From: Gymnorhina tibicen
Taxonomy: Eukaryota > Chordata > Aves > Passeriformes > Artamidae
Assembly: GCA_013399875.1 (NCBI GenBank)
Contig: VXAZ01009370.1
Location: forward strand, 4,015 to 68,014
Direction: 5' to 3'
Length of the DNA stretch: 64,000 nt
Positions 36,301 to 47,870 of the stretch are shown here, piece by piece (positions within the stretch are counted from its first letter, which is position 1; each line of letters starts with the position of its first letter). The translations under genes were made by a program, and so were the position numbers. Below the pieces are notes generated by a model. That model ran no database searches. It saw only the letters and a program-made list of their open reading frames with translations, and had not been told where the DNA came from.

Positions 36301-38985
36301 TGAGTATAGAGATGCTTTATGTTCTTCCAGATTAGTTTTGTAGGTCGGTGGGAGTGTATCTTTTTCATTTGTCTTGTCTTCCTGGCAGAGGTAGGCGTGG
36401 AGAGTTACTCTGGTTTGAGCAGTGCTGGCAGTGGCATTGCCTTGGTTGCTGTAAAACCAGCCTGATTGCCAGCAAGAGGAGACTTTCTCCACTGAAATGA
36501 AAGGATGGAAAACAGGGTATAAGTCTGCAGCACAGCCCTAAATAATTTGGTTTTTTAGTGGAAAAAACCCCCAACATTTACCATAATGTTAAAATGCACA
36601 TTTGTGTTTCTTTCTGTACCTAATTCTTGCAGGCCATTCAAATGCCTCTCTCTGCACTTCATTGATGGAGGGGTAGAGGACAAGAAAATCACAGATTTGG
36701 TTCAGTTGATAGAAGAAGATCACTTTAATGAGTAACTGAGGGTTTTTTTGTTATGAACTTGGGGTAAGCAGGTGTAGAGAAGAGGCCAGCCCAGGTGTGA
36801 CAAGTGCAACAAGAGTCATCCCTGCTTTGAGCATGGATTGGACCACATAACCTCCTGAGTTCCCTTCCAACTTCATTCAAGTCCTTGATTTGAGCTTAAA
36901 AAGCACAGCGCAGAAATAACTCTTAAAAATTCCAACTTATTCGTTACTGCCTTGTTCTCATCCCGTGGTTTCCAGGATCTGGAGCAGAAGTTGTCCCAGC
37001 AGGAACATGATGCTCTAATTGTCAAGAACATGAAGGCAGAACTGGCTCGTTTCCCAAAAATGGAGCGTGAATTGCGCCAGCTCAGGGAGGAAAACGCCTA
37101 CTTCAGGTGAAAAAGGGGTTCAGTTGTTGCAGGTTATTTTGTGTTCTCCTGTATCTGCTACAGCTGCACTGTCTGCACTTTCAGAGCCTCTTTGGGGTTT
37201 CCACATGGGAAAGCTCAGAGGGAAGTTAAAGTATTACATATAAACACTGCGTATGGATGGAGTGGTGTGGAGGTGGTTAATAGATGAGAGGATGTGACAA
37301 GATCTGAGGAATCTTGAACACAAGAGCCTCAGAATGTGCATTGATTGTTCTGGGTGGTGATTTCGGTTTGTTAGAACAAAATTCAATGTTTAAAGGTAGT
37401 GATAAACTCCATACAGCTTGGGGAAGTAATTTCCTGTAGGGAAGAGAGGCAGCTGAACGTTTCTGTAATAACTGGTTTTGCTTAGCTATTGTTACCACTA
37501 TTTTAAAGCCCTGTTGTTCCAGAATAGTGTTTAGAAAGTGTTTTGTTTAAATTTCTGAAGCACTCTGGTAGAGTAGGCTTTCTGGATTTCCAAAGTGGCA
37601 ATCAATTTGGAAAATTAAATTCAATGTAATGTGAAATAACTTGCCTTAAAGCTCTTTTTTTGTGTTGTTCTTTGTTGGTGGTGGTTTTTGTTTTTAATTA
37701 TTACAATGAGTCATCTTGCCAGACTTTTTTTTTTTTCTAAAATTAAGTTATTTTCCTGGATTTTGGTCTTACAATTATTTATTTATACTTTTAAATTGTT
37801 TATCTTGGAGTTTTTTCTCTTGCTTGTTTCGTGTGCATAGAAATATATCAACAGATTAAAGGTCATTTGTTTTTTGTAGTTTTATCTCACCCTTGTACAC
37901 CTCTGTTGAAGTAAATCCAAGCAGTGCTCCAAAGCCCAGGTCTGTACTGCTTGCTGTGTTCCAGCCCTGCATCCAGCCAGACTGAACAGCAGAGTTTGTA
38001 ATCTTTTGTTACCCTTGTTTTGACAAATAGTAAAGCAGACACAAAGCTTCAGCTTGTTTGGGCACAATGAGGATGGTACTTCAAGTAGAAAAAAAATAAT
38101 TTCAATAAAACTGGTGTTTTTTTGTGGCAGTGGCTTTGCAGTGAAGGCTATAGAAGTGAGTCAGTTGAATGTCTGTTCAATGTCATGATTCCCTTGGGAT
38201 TCCTGTATATCTGGAAGTTTGTGAAGGGGAGTTGAGTTGCATGAATCTTTAGTAATTGTCTCTCTCTTCACCACAGGGAAATGAAAGAAAACAATGGTTT
38301 GCTTAAAGAGGAAGTGGAAGGTCTCCAGAGGAAACTGGAACGCTATGAGAAAGTCCAAGCACAACTAGTGACTGTGGAACTGGAAAATGAGGTGAGGAGC
38401 TGGGAACATCTGGTGGATGAGCAGAACAGGAGTTTCCTGTATTGCCTGTCCTGACTTTTGGGCTCTTCCTGTCTTGTGTTACTTAAGATATGATACCTCT
38501 TTTAATTAACGGGCTCGAACCAGGCGTTCCCAAACTGGAAAGTCAGCATGGGGGGAGTTATGGCAAGGAAGGTGTAGAAGGCAAAATGATATTTACTGTT
38601 CAGCTGGAGATTTTGTGTAAAGAATAATCTCATCATAGTGTCTGTTTTAGCCTTGATGTTTCTCTTTTACCTTTCTTTTGCTGGAAAGGCTTTTTTTGGC
38701 ATCACGCTCTGTCCAGACGTGGTGGTGTCAAAGAGGTGTGTGGTAAGAACCTTGATACCCAGGGCTGGAGAATGACAAACCAAAAGTGCTGGATAAGGTC
38801 AGGAAATCCACAGGAGGAGAAGGAATGACACCGACTTTGAATGGAGGATTATGAAAAAACTCTGGAAAGTGAGCTGTTAGAACATTTGTCTGTGCCTAAC
38901 TCTACTTTTAATCTTTACTTTAGAAGCTTCTGGGAAAATTACAAAGCTGGGAGAAACTGGACCAGAGCACAGGCTTAAATATCAG
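30218..38985 (+). CDS. MAD1L1: MAD1 spindle-checkpoint scaffold, N-terminal ~329 residues
   Basis: MAD1 is a long coiled-coil dimer that recruits MAD2 to unattached kinetochores and to nuclear pores, catalysing MAD2 conversion for the mitotic checkpoint complex. Eight coding exons join in phase: 30218-30367, 31662-31802, 33520-33699, 34939-35063, 35744-35825, 36976-37106, 38277-38391 and 38924-38985 (986 bases). The protein starts [20 protein letters not shown] against human [20 protein letters not shown] and continues as heptad-rich coiled coil ([35 protein letters not shown]). The last visible exon ends in phase 2 after TGLNIR, about residue 329 of roughly 718 in human. The MAD2-interaction motif and C-terminal RWD domain lie outside the window, so the CDS is partial here. 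The ATG has G at -3 and +4. Confidence 0.95.
31662..31802 (+). CDS. MAD1L1: MAD1L1 coding exon 2
   Basis: 47 codons: [36 protein letters not shown] and [11 protein letters not shown]. The start of this exon corresponds to human residues 51 onward, the acidic cyclin B1-binding patch. Confidence 0.95.
33520..33699 (+). CDS. MAD1L1: MAD1L1 coding exon 3
   Basis: 60 codons after [25 protein letters not shown], then Glu/Lys-rich coiled coil ([19 protein letters not shown]) to LAEANE before GTAAGA. Confidence 0.95.
34939..35063 (+). CDS. MAD1L1: MAD1L1 coding exon 4
   Basis: After TTAATTCAG it encodes [20 protein letters not shown] and [15 protein letters not shown], ending in phase 2 before GTAAGC. 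It matches human TINALKGRISELQW. Confidence 0.95.
35744..35825 (+). CDS. MAD1L1: MAD1L1 coding exon 5
   Basis: 82 bases after ATCTAACAG. It completes the split Lys codon and encodes [19 protein letters not shown] and AEYEQKIK before GTGAGA. Confidence 0.94.
36785..36895 (+). mobile_element. CR1 LINE 3' fragment
   Basis: TGCTTTGAGCATGGATTGGA, CCTCCTGAGTTCCCTTCCAA and nearby bases follow the sense CR1 3' end. It is diverged and ends about 80 bases before MAD1L1 coding exon 6. Confidence 0.75.
36976..37106 (+). CDS. MAD1L1: MAD1L1 coding exon 6
   Basis: It follows GGTTTCCAG and encodes [20 protein letters not shown], then [20 protein letters not shown] and AYFR (split Arg) before GTGAAA. It matches human DLEQKLSLQEQDAAIVKNMK. 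Confidence 0.96.
37107..38276 (+). other. MAD1L1 introns between exons 1-8
   Basis: This intron (1.2 kb) and its neighbours at 30368-31661, 31803-33519, 33700-34938, 35064-35743, 35826-36975 and 38392-38923 are AT-rich and non-coding, with T and A runs. Apart from the CR1 fragment at about 36.8 kb I see no embedded gene or RNA. Confidence 0.7.
38277..38391 (+). CDS. MAD1L1: MAD1L1 coding exon 7
   Basis: After CTTCACCACAG it completes Arg and encodes [20 protein letters not shown], then [18 protein letters not shown] before GTGAGG. Confidence 0.95.
38924..38985 (+). CDS. MAD1L1: MAD1L1 coding exon 8 (last visible)
   Basis: 62 bases after CTTTACTTTAG, encoding [20 protein letters not shown] and a split Arg (AG) before GTATGT. 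The next exon should continue like human TPEDLSRFVVELQQRE, but no such frame was found in the remaining 25 kb. Confidence 0.94.
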
Positions 38986-41900
38986 GTATGTGCTCACAGC
39001 TCTGGTGGGAAGTAAGACTTCTAAACCCTTTCCTCTAAGTCTTCTGACTGATCTCTTAAGTGTGTTGGTCATGCTTTCTTGCTATCCCTTCTTCATGTGG
39101 AAGCTCTTCTAGTACATTTTATTATATATGAGAAGAAAACAAGATACACATTTTTTAAAGTAACTTTGGGAACTAACAAATGTTTTGTACCCAGTCAGCT
39201 TGACCAGTGTCTCAAAAGCCAGGGTTCAGTTTTGAATTCTTGAAACTTCTTGTTTCAGCTTCGTGTGTATAGCTGCTTTGTTTTAGTTAGAGATTCTGCT
39301 TGCTTAATAAGTGAATTTCTAAGAATTTTTAGATGTCCAGAGAAGGGAATGTGTTCTACTTTTGGCAAACTGTTGTAAACATATTTCCTTTGAAATCTGG
39401 ATATCAAAATCAGCTGCTAGATCATGTTGTGACTTTCCTTAAGCAGCTGAAGAAGTGTTGTTATTTTAGTTATTTTGTCAAACCCACCCCCAAGTTGTGT
39501 TTTGTAACACCAGCTGGTCTGTGTGCTGGTACTTAACAGCTCCTCCTGACATCTGGAGCAGTGAACCAGATTTTTTAAGGTCCCTGTGTATGTGGAATAA
39601 AAAGGAGCTGGAAATTGTGCAATTTCTGATCATTTTCTTCTGCTGCAAAAGGTGTTCTGTGTATATATGAATCTTTTGTGTGCCGTGTTTTAACACTGCT
39701 TTATTTTCTCTGAATATTTACACTAGGAAAGGAGATGCTTCTTTGTAAATAACTGTTTATGTGAGCATTGATCACCTTTCACACTGGGCCAAAGCTGAAA
39801 CACGTACAGCAGAACCTCATCTTGCCAGTTGTTTTCTTCATTCCGTTCATTCCACATACCCAACCACAGAGCTGTGGGTATGTCTGTACACTGCTGGGAT
39901 TGTTTGGAAGCAGGAATGTTTGGATATGTACATATGGCTTGGAGACATCACTGCTTCATGTAAAAGTTACACGTGTTCGAACTTGGGAAAGCCCCCTTAA
40001 TTTTCTCGGTGTTCTCTGTTTAATGAGGGTAACGAACCTTTTCCAGAGGCATGCCAGTAGGTAGCATGCTTGAGGTTCTCTCCTGCATCTGCTGAGGATC
40101 CATCCATTCAGATGAAGATGGAATTATGGTAAGGTATGGGCAGAAATTGTCGGAATCCTTTTCACAAAACCTTTTGGAGTAAAAGCTTTTTACTTACCTC
40201 AAGCTGTTAAAGGTTTAACGAGGTAATTTCACAGTGGGAGAGAAATAGAACCAAGTGATTCTTCCTGTTGAAGTCTAATAACTCCTTCATTTAAAATCAG
40301 AATATTCACTGTGAAGTGCTAGTTTTGTGATTGGGCCATATTGTTTAGTGCTATTAATGGCACCTTCTCCTACAGAAAGGGGAATTGCTCTTGAGAAAGA
40401 TTATCTTTTCATGCAGTTGAGGCAAATGGGACTGGATGATTTTCCCCTCCCTCCCTTATTGTTCTTTTTCTTTTTTTTTTTCTTGCTCAGACTTCTTACA
40501 GCGTGAATTACATTAATTTTTGGTCAGGGTGATGAAGATGATGAGAGATCATTGTCCTGGTTGGTGCCTGGAGAATGCTGTTGGTGAAAGTTTGAGAAGA
40601 GTTAATTGCCCATCTCATGGTAGAAAAGAAACAGGAACAAGCTGGCTGATTGTCCCAAAGAGCCAGAGCAATGTTCTGTTTGCTAATAACTAGATAAGAA
40701 AGGGAAAAGGGAATAAATTAGGATTTCTCATCTTTTCTTATCAGGTTCTTCATTGCTACAGAGGATGTAAGGGAAGTGCCTGCAGCGTGTGGCGTTTTAG
40801 GAGAGGATGATTTTTCATTTCCTCCAGCACTTCCACAGGGCTTGTTCAGTGTCTGCTCTCAGTGGTTTCTGCTCACTGATTGCCTGCTCCCAGCAGGCTT
40901 TTTGTCAGATTGGCTTATGATCAGCCCTTGCAGTGTAATTTTATGTAATAATACTTGGGAAGGAGGTGCAGCTTTCAGGAATGTAGTGGTAATCCCACTG
41001 TTTTTAGTACTGGTCTCTTTCTGGTGACAATGGAAGAGTGTTTATAATGCTTCACCTTGTGGGGGGAAAACAAGTTCATTAACAGTTGACTCTGGCTAAT
41101 CTTGTGTTTGCTAGTTCTGGATTCCACTTGTAAGCTCCTGGGCTTTTCTCTCTCATAAACAGTGGAACTAAAGACAGCTGTAGCTCTATAGCAAAATATC
41201 CCTGTGCTGCACAGTAGCCAGATAATAAAACAGGACTCATCATATGTGTTATATATGGTTCATGTGTACACGTTATAAATCTGTGTCATCTTTCTTGTGT
41301 TCAGTCATACGTCCTTTGGATTTCTTGACTTCTTACTGCCTACTTTGCAGTATAGTTGGATCTGATTTTTATTGTGGATGTAGGTCTTTTTTGTGTGTTA
41401 CTGTTATGCATCCAGGGACTTTCATACATTTGTCATGTGTTGCTCTGACTTGATACTTCTGCTGGAGAATTTGTTTCAGCTGCAAAGGGAAAAAAGCACA
41501 AAATGTTAAAATTCTTGCTCTGTGAGTAGAAAGTCTTATTTTTGTTTGAGTGCACTGTCCTGTAGAAGGATATTTATACACAGCTTTTTTAGGACTGTTA
41601 TTGGGAAGGGGTTGTGTTGAGAAAACAAGTTTCTTGTGCTCTTTCTCTCCAGGATATGCTGATGTAGTTTGTATTTCTTCAAAATCCAGTATTTGAGTAA
41701 CTCAGTTATTGACCATCTTCACTGACAAACCATGTTAATCATGACACACTCGGCTGTTTTTTCAGCGTTGGACTATCAGCTCAAGAGATATTTTCCAGGC
41801 AGTTCCTCGACTGCCGTTGAACAGTTTATTTTAACAGGAAAATATTCTTCTTGGGGGAGGTTTTGGGCGACAAAGCACAGAACTGGCACGAGATGGCGCC

Positions 41901-44019
41901 CGTTCTCCTGCAGCGGGAGGGAGCGGGATCGCTCCAGCCTGGGATTCAGCCCGGTGTGAATCCATCAGCCTTGGGAAGGGGCACCTGCTCTCAGGGAAGC
42001 TCGTAATTGCTGCCGGCAGAACTTTTAAACTCTCTTTAATGCTGCCTGCATGCAGCCACCGTCTCCTTGCCCAGTACTCAGGGCTGTAACTTGCTTTGAA
42101 AATGCTTTGTGCAGATTTCTCTAACGGAATATGAAACAGTGTTCTTCTAACTGACTTTGTAAACTTCATGTTTACACCACATTTTGTCTCGTTTAATAGG
42201 AGTTCTTCCCAGCCAGGTTCTTTTCTCGCCACCCCGAGCCTTAGGATTGCATTCTCAGAGCAGCACTGTTACTGTTCTGGCTTTCCCTTCTGCAGCATGT
42301 AGAAGATGCCCAAATGAAAAATGAAGGTTCTTGTTCCTTGAGCTATTAATCTAAATAAGCCTGTTGTGCTGCTGTTTGTCTGTGTTTGGTTGATATTGTT
42401 TTTGTCCTCTAATGAATTAGGCAAGTGATTTGCTCTCCGTAAATAGATATACCCTGGAGTACTGAGTGATGCAAAAAGATGTGCATCAAGTATTTGTTAA
42501 AGCTGAGGCAGTAACTCAGATACTGAAGGTACTGATAGCCACTGATAGCAGCTGACAAGGTTTAATGCTAAATTTGTCTTCGTGTTATTCCATAAGTGGC
42601 AGAGGATTGCAAGTTTTGAAAGGTTGAAGTTTGGCTGAAGAGTTACACAGTTGGGTGAAGACTGCCAGGTGGGCCACAAACAACAGCTTCAGAGGAGTTT
42701 TAGTCCAACCTTTTTTTTACAAATTCACCTGCTGGGCTCGAAGATCTTTGTATACACAGCAGGATTATTTTATATTGGTGATCAAATATATTGATCATGG
42801 CTTATTTAAGTCAGTGTTTCCTTTTTGGAGCACTGTTTTCTGTTGCCAGTGGTACTGTCAGCTTAGGCTTGGTGTTTATGTGTGGCATAAACCAAAAGAT
42901 TTTGTTCATACAACTTTTCAGCATCATTTCAGTTTTTTCCACAGTGGGGATCTCAGCTTTCTTTCTGAAGGGCCATGGAATACAGTGTGGAAATTGGAGG
43001 TGAGGCTGATGTCTCAGAGAGAAGAGAAGTGTGCTTGGACTCTTATGCGGAGCTCGGAGACTCCGCTCATGGGCTCGGGTGTTGTGAGTCGTGTCCCACT
43101 GCGGTTCTGGTGGAGGGCAGGTCTTGGCCCCCTGGTGCTGATGGTGTGAGACTGGCCCAGAGGCACCTGGGCTTTACTGGGTCTGGGCTGGGGAGTGCCC
43201 ACAGAGCCCTTCAGGGTGAATGCAGGTGGCTGCAGCAGCGAGATCTCATGGAGCTGCCGTGGCTGTTTGGGGAGCTCACCAGCCAGGCCAGGCCTGCCAA
43301 GGGAAGTGCACATTTGGCAGGAATTTGGGCCAATGCTGAGGGACCATTTTCCCTTGGTGGAGCTGCCAGCTGCAGACAGCAGACACTGATCTGCTGACCT
43401 GTCGCCTCGAGCCAAAGAAGTGAACCTGGTAATGCTGACCTGGTTTTCTTTCTGAAACATCTGTGGGCTGGCTGCCTGACAAGTCTTGGGGACTAACTTC
43501 CTGCAATGTCTGAGACCAATTAAGAAGAGGAGATAGTGTGAATGTGTATGCATTTCCTCTCTAAGAAAGGGTTTAATTAAGTGGCAAGCATCTCTATTTA
43601 GTACAGTGGTTTGCACAGTTGTAATTCGTAATTACCCAGGTGCTACACTCAGTACGGGAAGTCCTTCTATGCACATTCTGCTTTTGGAGCTGGGGGAAGG
43701 GAGGAGAGAGGGAGGGAAAGGGGAATCGGATTTCTTGATTCTGCATTTAGTGGTGGATTAGTGCTCTTTTTTTTCAGTGAATAGAAGAAAAAGGAGAATA
43801 TTGGAGTTCTCTACTTTACTTTTTGAATCTTGATTAACTGTGCTTAGCTACTGTGCACTCTCTTCCATCCAAGGCATTGAATATCTTTGCAGTAGTGAAT
43901 GAAGCTCATAATCTTTTCCTTTCTCACAAGGTAGTAATTTGTCTTTCTCTGAATGTCCATTATGAATAAGTGGTTACTGGTTTAAAAAAAAATCTGTTGA
44001 CAGATATACAAAGTAGTGC

Positions 44020-44510
44020 ATGTTGAAATAATTTGAATTACTCATGTTACTCTGGATACTTAATTAACTGCAACCGATCAAGACGAGATTGGGGGTTATT
44101 GTTGCTGGTTCCAGTAACGCTGTAATTCTGGCATGATCATTCCATAGTGGAGCAAATATTTTTATGGAGCCTGTTGTAGCCCTGTGGTCTATTGTCACCA
44201 AGCAAGAAATCAGTCTAATTAAAAGCATTTGGTGCTGGCTGCCCTCTGTAACTGTACCACTGACCTGAACTACAGTGCTAATTTCTCTGCTGGGGAGGGC
44301 GAGGAGTTTGGTTTGTCTGGGTTGGCCCCCAGCTTTAGAGCTGTGTCCCTAATTGGAGGAGCAAATTAGGATTAGCATAGTATGAGGATATTGAAGCTTC
44401 ATGTTCTATGTCTTCAGTTTTTTTATAAATAGTTGTAATTTATGATCCGTGAACAGACTGAAATTTGCATGACTGCTGTTTACAAGATTCCCAGTGTAAA
44501 ACAAACTGTC
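44020..44510. promoter_or_regulatory. AT-rich homeodomain/POU motif block, candidate enhancer
   Basis: It holds several TAATTA or CTAATT cores (for example near 44061 and 44215), CCCTAATTGG, and a perfect ATTTGCAT octamer at 44463-44470, in sequence free of simple repeats and transposons. This composition is typical of conserved developmental enhancers in long introns. Conservation was not tested. Confidence 0.3.
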
Positions 44511-44577
44511 TCCTCACAGTGGGAATTCCCAGGGCACCCAATAGGGAGATAAACGCTGTGTAGGGGGAACAAGTAAT

Positions 44578-44630
44578 TAAGAACCACCACAAACAAGCAC
44601 CAAAAACCAAAACAACATTAAAAAAACACT
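44578..44630. repeat. A/C-rich low-complexity tract
   Basis: CCACCACAAACAAGCACCAA-type sequence, nearly free of T and G on the + strand. Simple sequence with no other signal. Confidence 0.6.
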
Positions 44631-47349
44631 GTGCTTGTTAGAGAAACTTCTGTAGTTACGAGGTTTCATCTTAGCTCATGGACAGATTATCTGCTGTTGT
44701 CCTGTACAGGCACAGTACTGCATTTTATTGTTACTTTTTTGCCTTCTGTTGAAGTTGAAGGTCTGAGAAATGCTGAAGAATTCACTCTCTAAAGAGGGCC
44801 GATGTATGCAGGTTGCTAATATTCCCCCAAATTCTTCAGAATAGGGCTTTCTCCTGGCTTCTGCACAGGGATTAATGTTGAATGAATTTCCCTTGCATTG
44901 TACTGCTGGGACAAGTTAGTCCCAGTTTAGAGCAGCTCTGCCATTCCTGTCTCACCTGGGGCTTCTGCCTCCAGTGCCTGTCTTAAAATATTCTGTTTTG
45001 ACCTGGTACCTTCTGGTTCTGTGAACTCTGCATCTGAAAGAGGTATCCCTGCATAGCAGAAAGCAATCTAGAATGGGAAACAGCAATCCCATTCCTGATC
45101 TGTTCCCTCATCAGATCTCCTGTGTTGATGCAGAAATAATTGTGCTGTTCCAAAGCAGGGCAGGGGACGTGGCAGTGAGCAGCCAGGGTTGGAAGGGATG
45201 ATGAGGGTAATCATTGTGTTTATATAGAAATAAAGGTTACGTGCTCAGTATTTGTAGCATATGTGAAAGATGGAAGCACTGCCTTAGCAGCATTGAACAG
45301 CTTCCTGAGGGGGAGGTGCCTGAACAGTTCCAAAGGGCATCTTTGGCTTTAGAGAGTGAGGTACAGATTTAAAGAGAAAGCTGTTTGTGGTAATCTTACA
45401 GGAATTGTGCGTGTGCTGAAGCCACCAGTTTTTACATAGAGAAGTCCTGGAGGAAGCTGTCACCTGTTGAGTGTGACATGCAGCATATGCTGGAGTATTG
45501 CTCTAAGCTCTTCTGCTCTTCATTATTCTGCTCCCTTATTTTAAAATGTACATTATTCCTTCACTTTCCACGCTGCCTTAGGTTTTAGCTTTCCTTGACA
45601 GAACACTTACTGTGCCTAGTGGGGAGAAAATGCTCCTTTGTAATCTCAAATTCTGAAGCTCCAGGCTTCAGAGCAGTCAGATGCAGTTTTGGGAGACTTC
45701 AGTCCATGTTTGAGTATTCAGAGTAATGCATTTAAATGTAATGCTTGGAAGCGTGATGTCAAATCTGTGCTTTAACCAGAGTTTAGTTTTTTCCCATTCT
45801 CTTGGGGTGGATCCACTTAGTTTTAATAAAGCAACCACCTTTCACAGATATCTTAAAGTGTTCTAGGTCTGTGTTTTACACTTCTTCAGTGAAATGCTGG
45901 GCAAAACTTCCTGCCAGACTTTCCTATCTGATACTAATTTTCTCCAAAGAACGCTGTACTTATCTCTGATGTTCAAAAGTATTAGTGTTCTTTCTCCTTT
46001 GCCATTAGTGCTTTTATTTCCATTTGAATATATCAGACTAATAAGTCTGGGGGCTAAAGGAGAGATAGGAAGAGTGTAAAATACAAGGGATGAGAACCTG
46101 ACATTGAGGCAGAGCGAGGCTATAATGTATAATCAGATAATCAGAGTGAGAAGTAAGCAAGCTCAGATCAAAAATATATCTGTCCTTGCTTTGCATTTCA
46201 AAGCCCTGGGAGCAGTTCAAGAGATTGTCTTCCCAGGATCACAGATCTAGAGACAGAAAAAGCTGTTCAGCAATAGCTCAGTACACTGTCCATCTTCTTT
46301 GGTGAAGGATGATTTGAGGAACAAGAACTGTGTGGAGAGTAATGACATCAAAGAAAAAAGATGGACCATTCTTACTATGGGAGTAAGAACTTTGTTTTGG
46401 AAGTGAAGATACCATCAGACCATTTTTTAATGGAAATTACCACTTCTTTTTCCATTGACTCTTTTAATCAGAATATAGAGCATTACCCCAGCTTGAATAT
46501 AGGGTACCGTCTCCAAACCAATACACTTAAGGCTCTTTTTTTTCTTTAGGAACAGGAGTGGGTTTAGAAGTGTGTGCTGGTATTGTCTGCTCCATAGCAG
46601 GTGTTTCATTTGCCGTGGGGGACTCACCAGTCAGACACTTCATTTTGAGTTGCTGCTGTATTTCTTGCCAGTATTGTTTGACACTGTTGGAAAACAGTTG
46701 GGTAGAAGTTGCTTGGCTCCTTGCAGCATGTAGTGACCCGTGTTATGTGTAAATGGCTTGAACTTTGCTGCTCACTCTGCTGTGAAGGAGAAGCTTTCAA
46801 AAATACAGACACTTATAAAGAGCCACTTTGGTTGCATTAGGCAGCCCTGTTTGCCTTAAAGTGAAATTATCATTTAAATAGCAGAGACTAATCAGTGAGG
46901 GGATGGTTTGCTCCTGTCAGACAGCTCAAATGCTTGTGCTTGATTTTTATTCAGCCTATCATTTGATCGTTTCCAAAAACCCAGTAACCACTATAATCTC
47001 CAGCTCAGTTTTAATTTTACCTTTCCATTTCCATTTTTGCATCTTTCACTATTTCAGCTCTAAATTTTCTGCTGGGGCTGTCGACGTGCTCTGCCTCCCC
47101 TGTCCCTTAGATGTGCAGTCCCTCACTTACCCCCAAAGTTTTGCTTTTGCAGGGAAGCTTTTAAACAAAAATGCACATCCCACACGTGCATACTGGGAAT
47201 GGTTTTGTTTTAGCAGAGCAGTGCCTTTTCCAAAACTCTTCTCTAAATGCAGAGGCCTTTTTTGAACAGAAGCAAAACAAAATGCTTCGGTAAGGATTCA
47301 AACACTTGTATATGCTGCTCCCCTGTACTCCTGGGCATGGCCTTTAGCT

Positions 47350-47870
47350 ACAGGGCAAGGACTCTCCCTTCTTCATTGGATCAAGGAATACCAAGATGGA
47401 TTGTGCCAGACTAATGTAACAGCTTTCTTTGTCTAGAGAATTGATTATCTTATCAAATAAATCACAATAAATCTTATTTCTTTGAACTTCACTGAAACAG
47501 GAACCGCTTGGGAAAGTATAAACCATGGGGGAGAAGATGGAAATTAATAGAAGAATTGTAGGATGTATAGGAATTGTTTAAACAGGGATAGATTCAGTAT
47601 TGTTGAAAGGAAAATGCAAGGATAAGTAGAATTCCTCAAAGATTAGCCTTAGGATCTGCTTTATTTAGTATTTCTGTTAATGGTTTTGGTGCAAAAATTT
47701 GGTGTGTGCTGATAAAACTTGGCTAATGATGCCAAGCTTAGAGGATTCATAAATACACAAAAGCTGGATATGCAGAACTGAGTGACCCTAAGGATTAGAG
47801 TGCAAAAGTGGGACAAAATTCAATGAAACAAAGCACAATGCTCCACGGAATTGGGAGCTGCACGCAAACT
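47350..47870 (+). mobile_element. Degraded CR1/L3-type LINE reverse-transcriptase relic
   Basis: Parts of the non-LTR reverse transcriptase can be read in sense, across frameshifts and stops. At 47625-47696 SRIPQRLALGSALFSISVNG corresponds to the G(I/V)PQGSVLGP-LF-IF-ND motif. At 47722 AND-AKL corresponds to the ADDTKL catalytic motif. Upstream, TGTGCCAGACTAATGTAACA and GGAGAAGATGGAAATTAATA match the DNA typical of the CR1/L3 RT N-terminal part, and downstream the W-K motif is broken by a stop. It is far more decayed than a young CR1 copy and cannot encode a protein. Confidence 0.75.

Noticed and set aside
43195..43260. LQQRDL-like words that might be the next MAD1L1 exon
   Set aside because: Not preceded by a TPEDLSR-like start in phase 2 and not followed by MAD1-like coiled coil.
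43014..43616. 200-codon open frame on - in the MAD1L1 intron
   Set aside because: No similarity to any family I know, and other long frames overlap on the opposite strand, which points to a locally stop-poor stretch.
45180..45225. GGGTTGGAAGGGATGATGAGG resembling a CR1 end
   Set aside because: Match too short and flanks do not continue the CR1 pattern.
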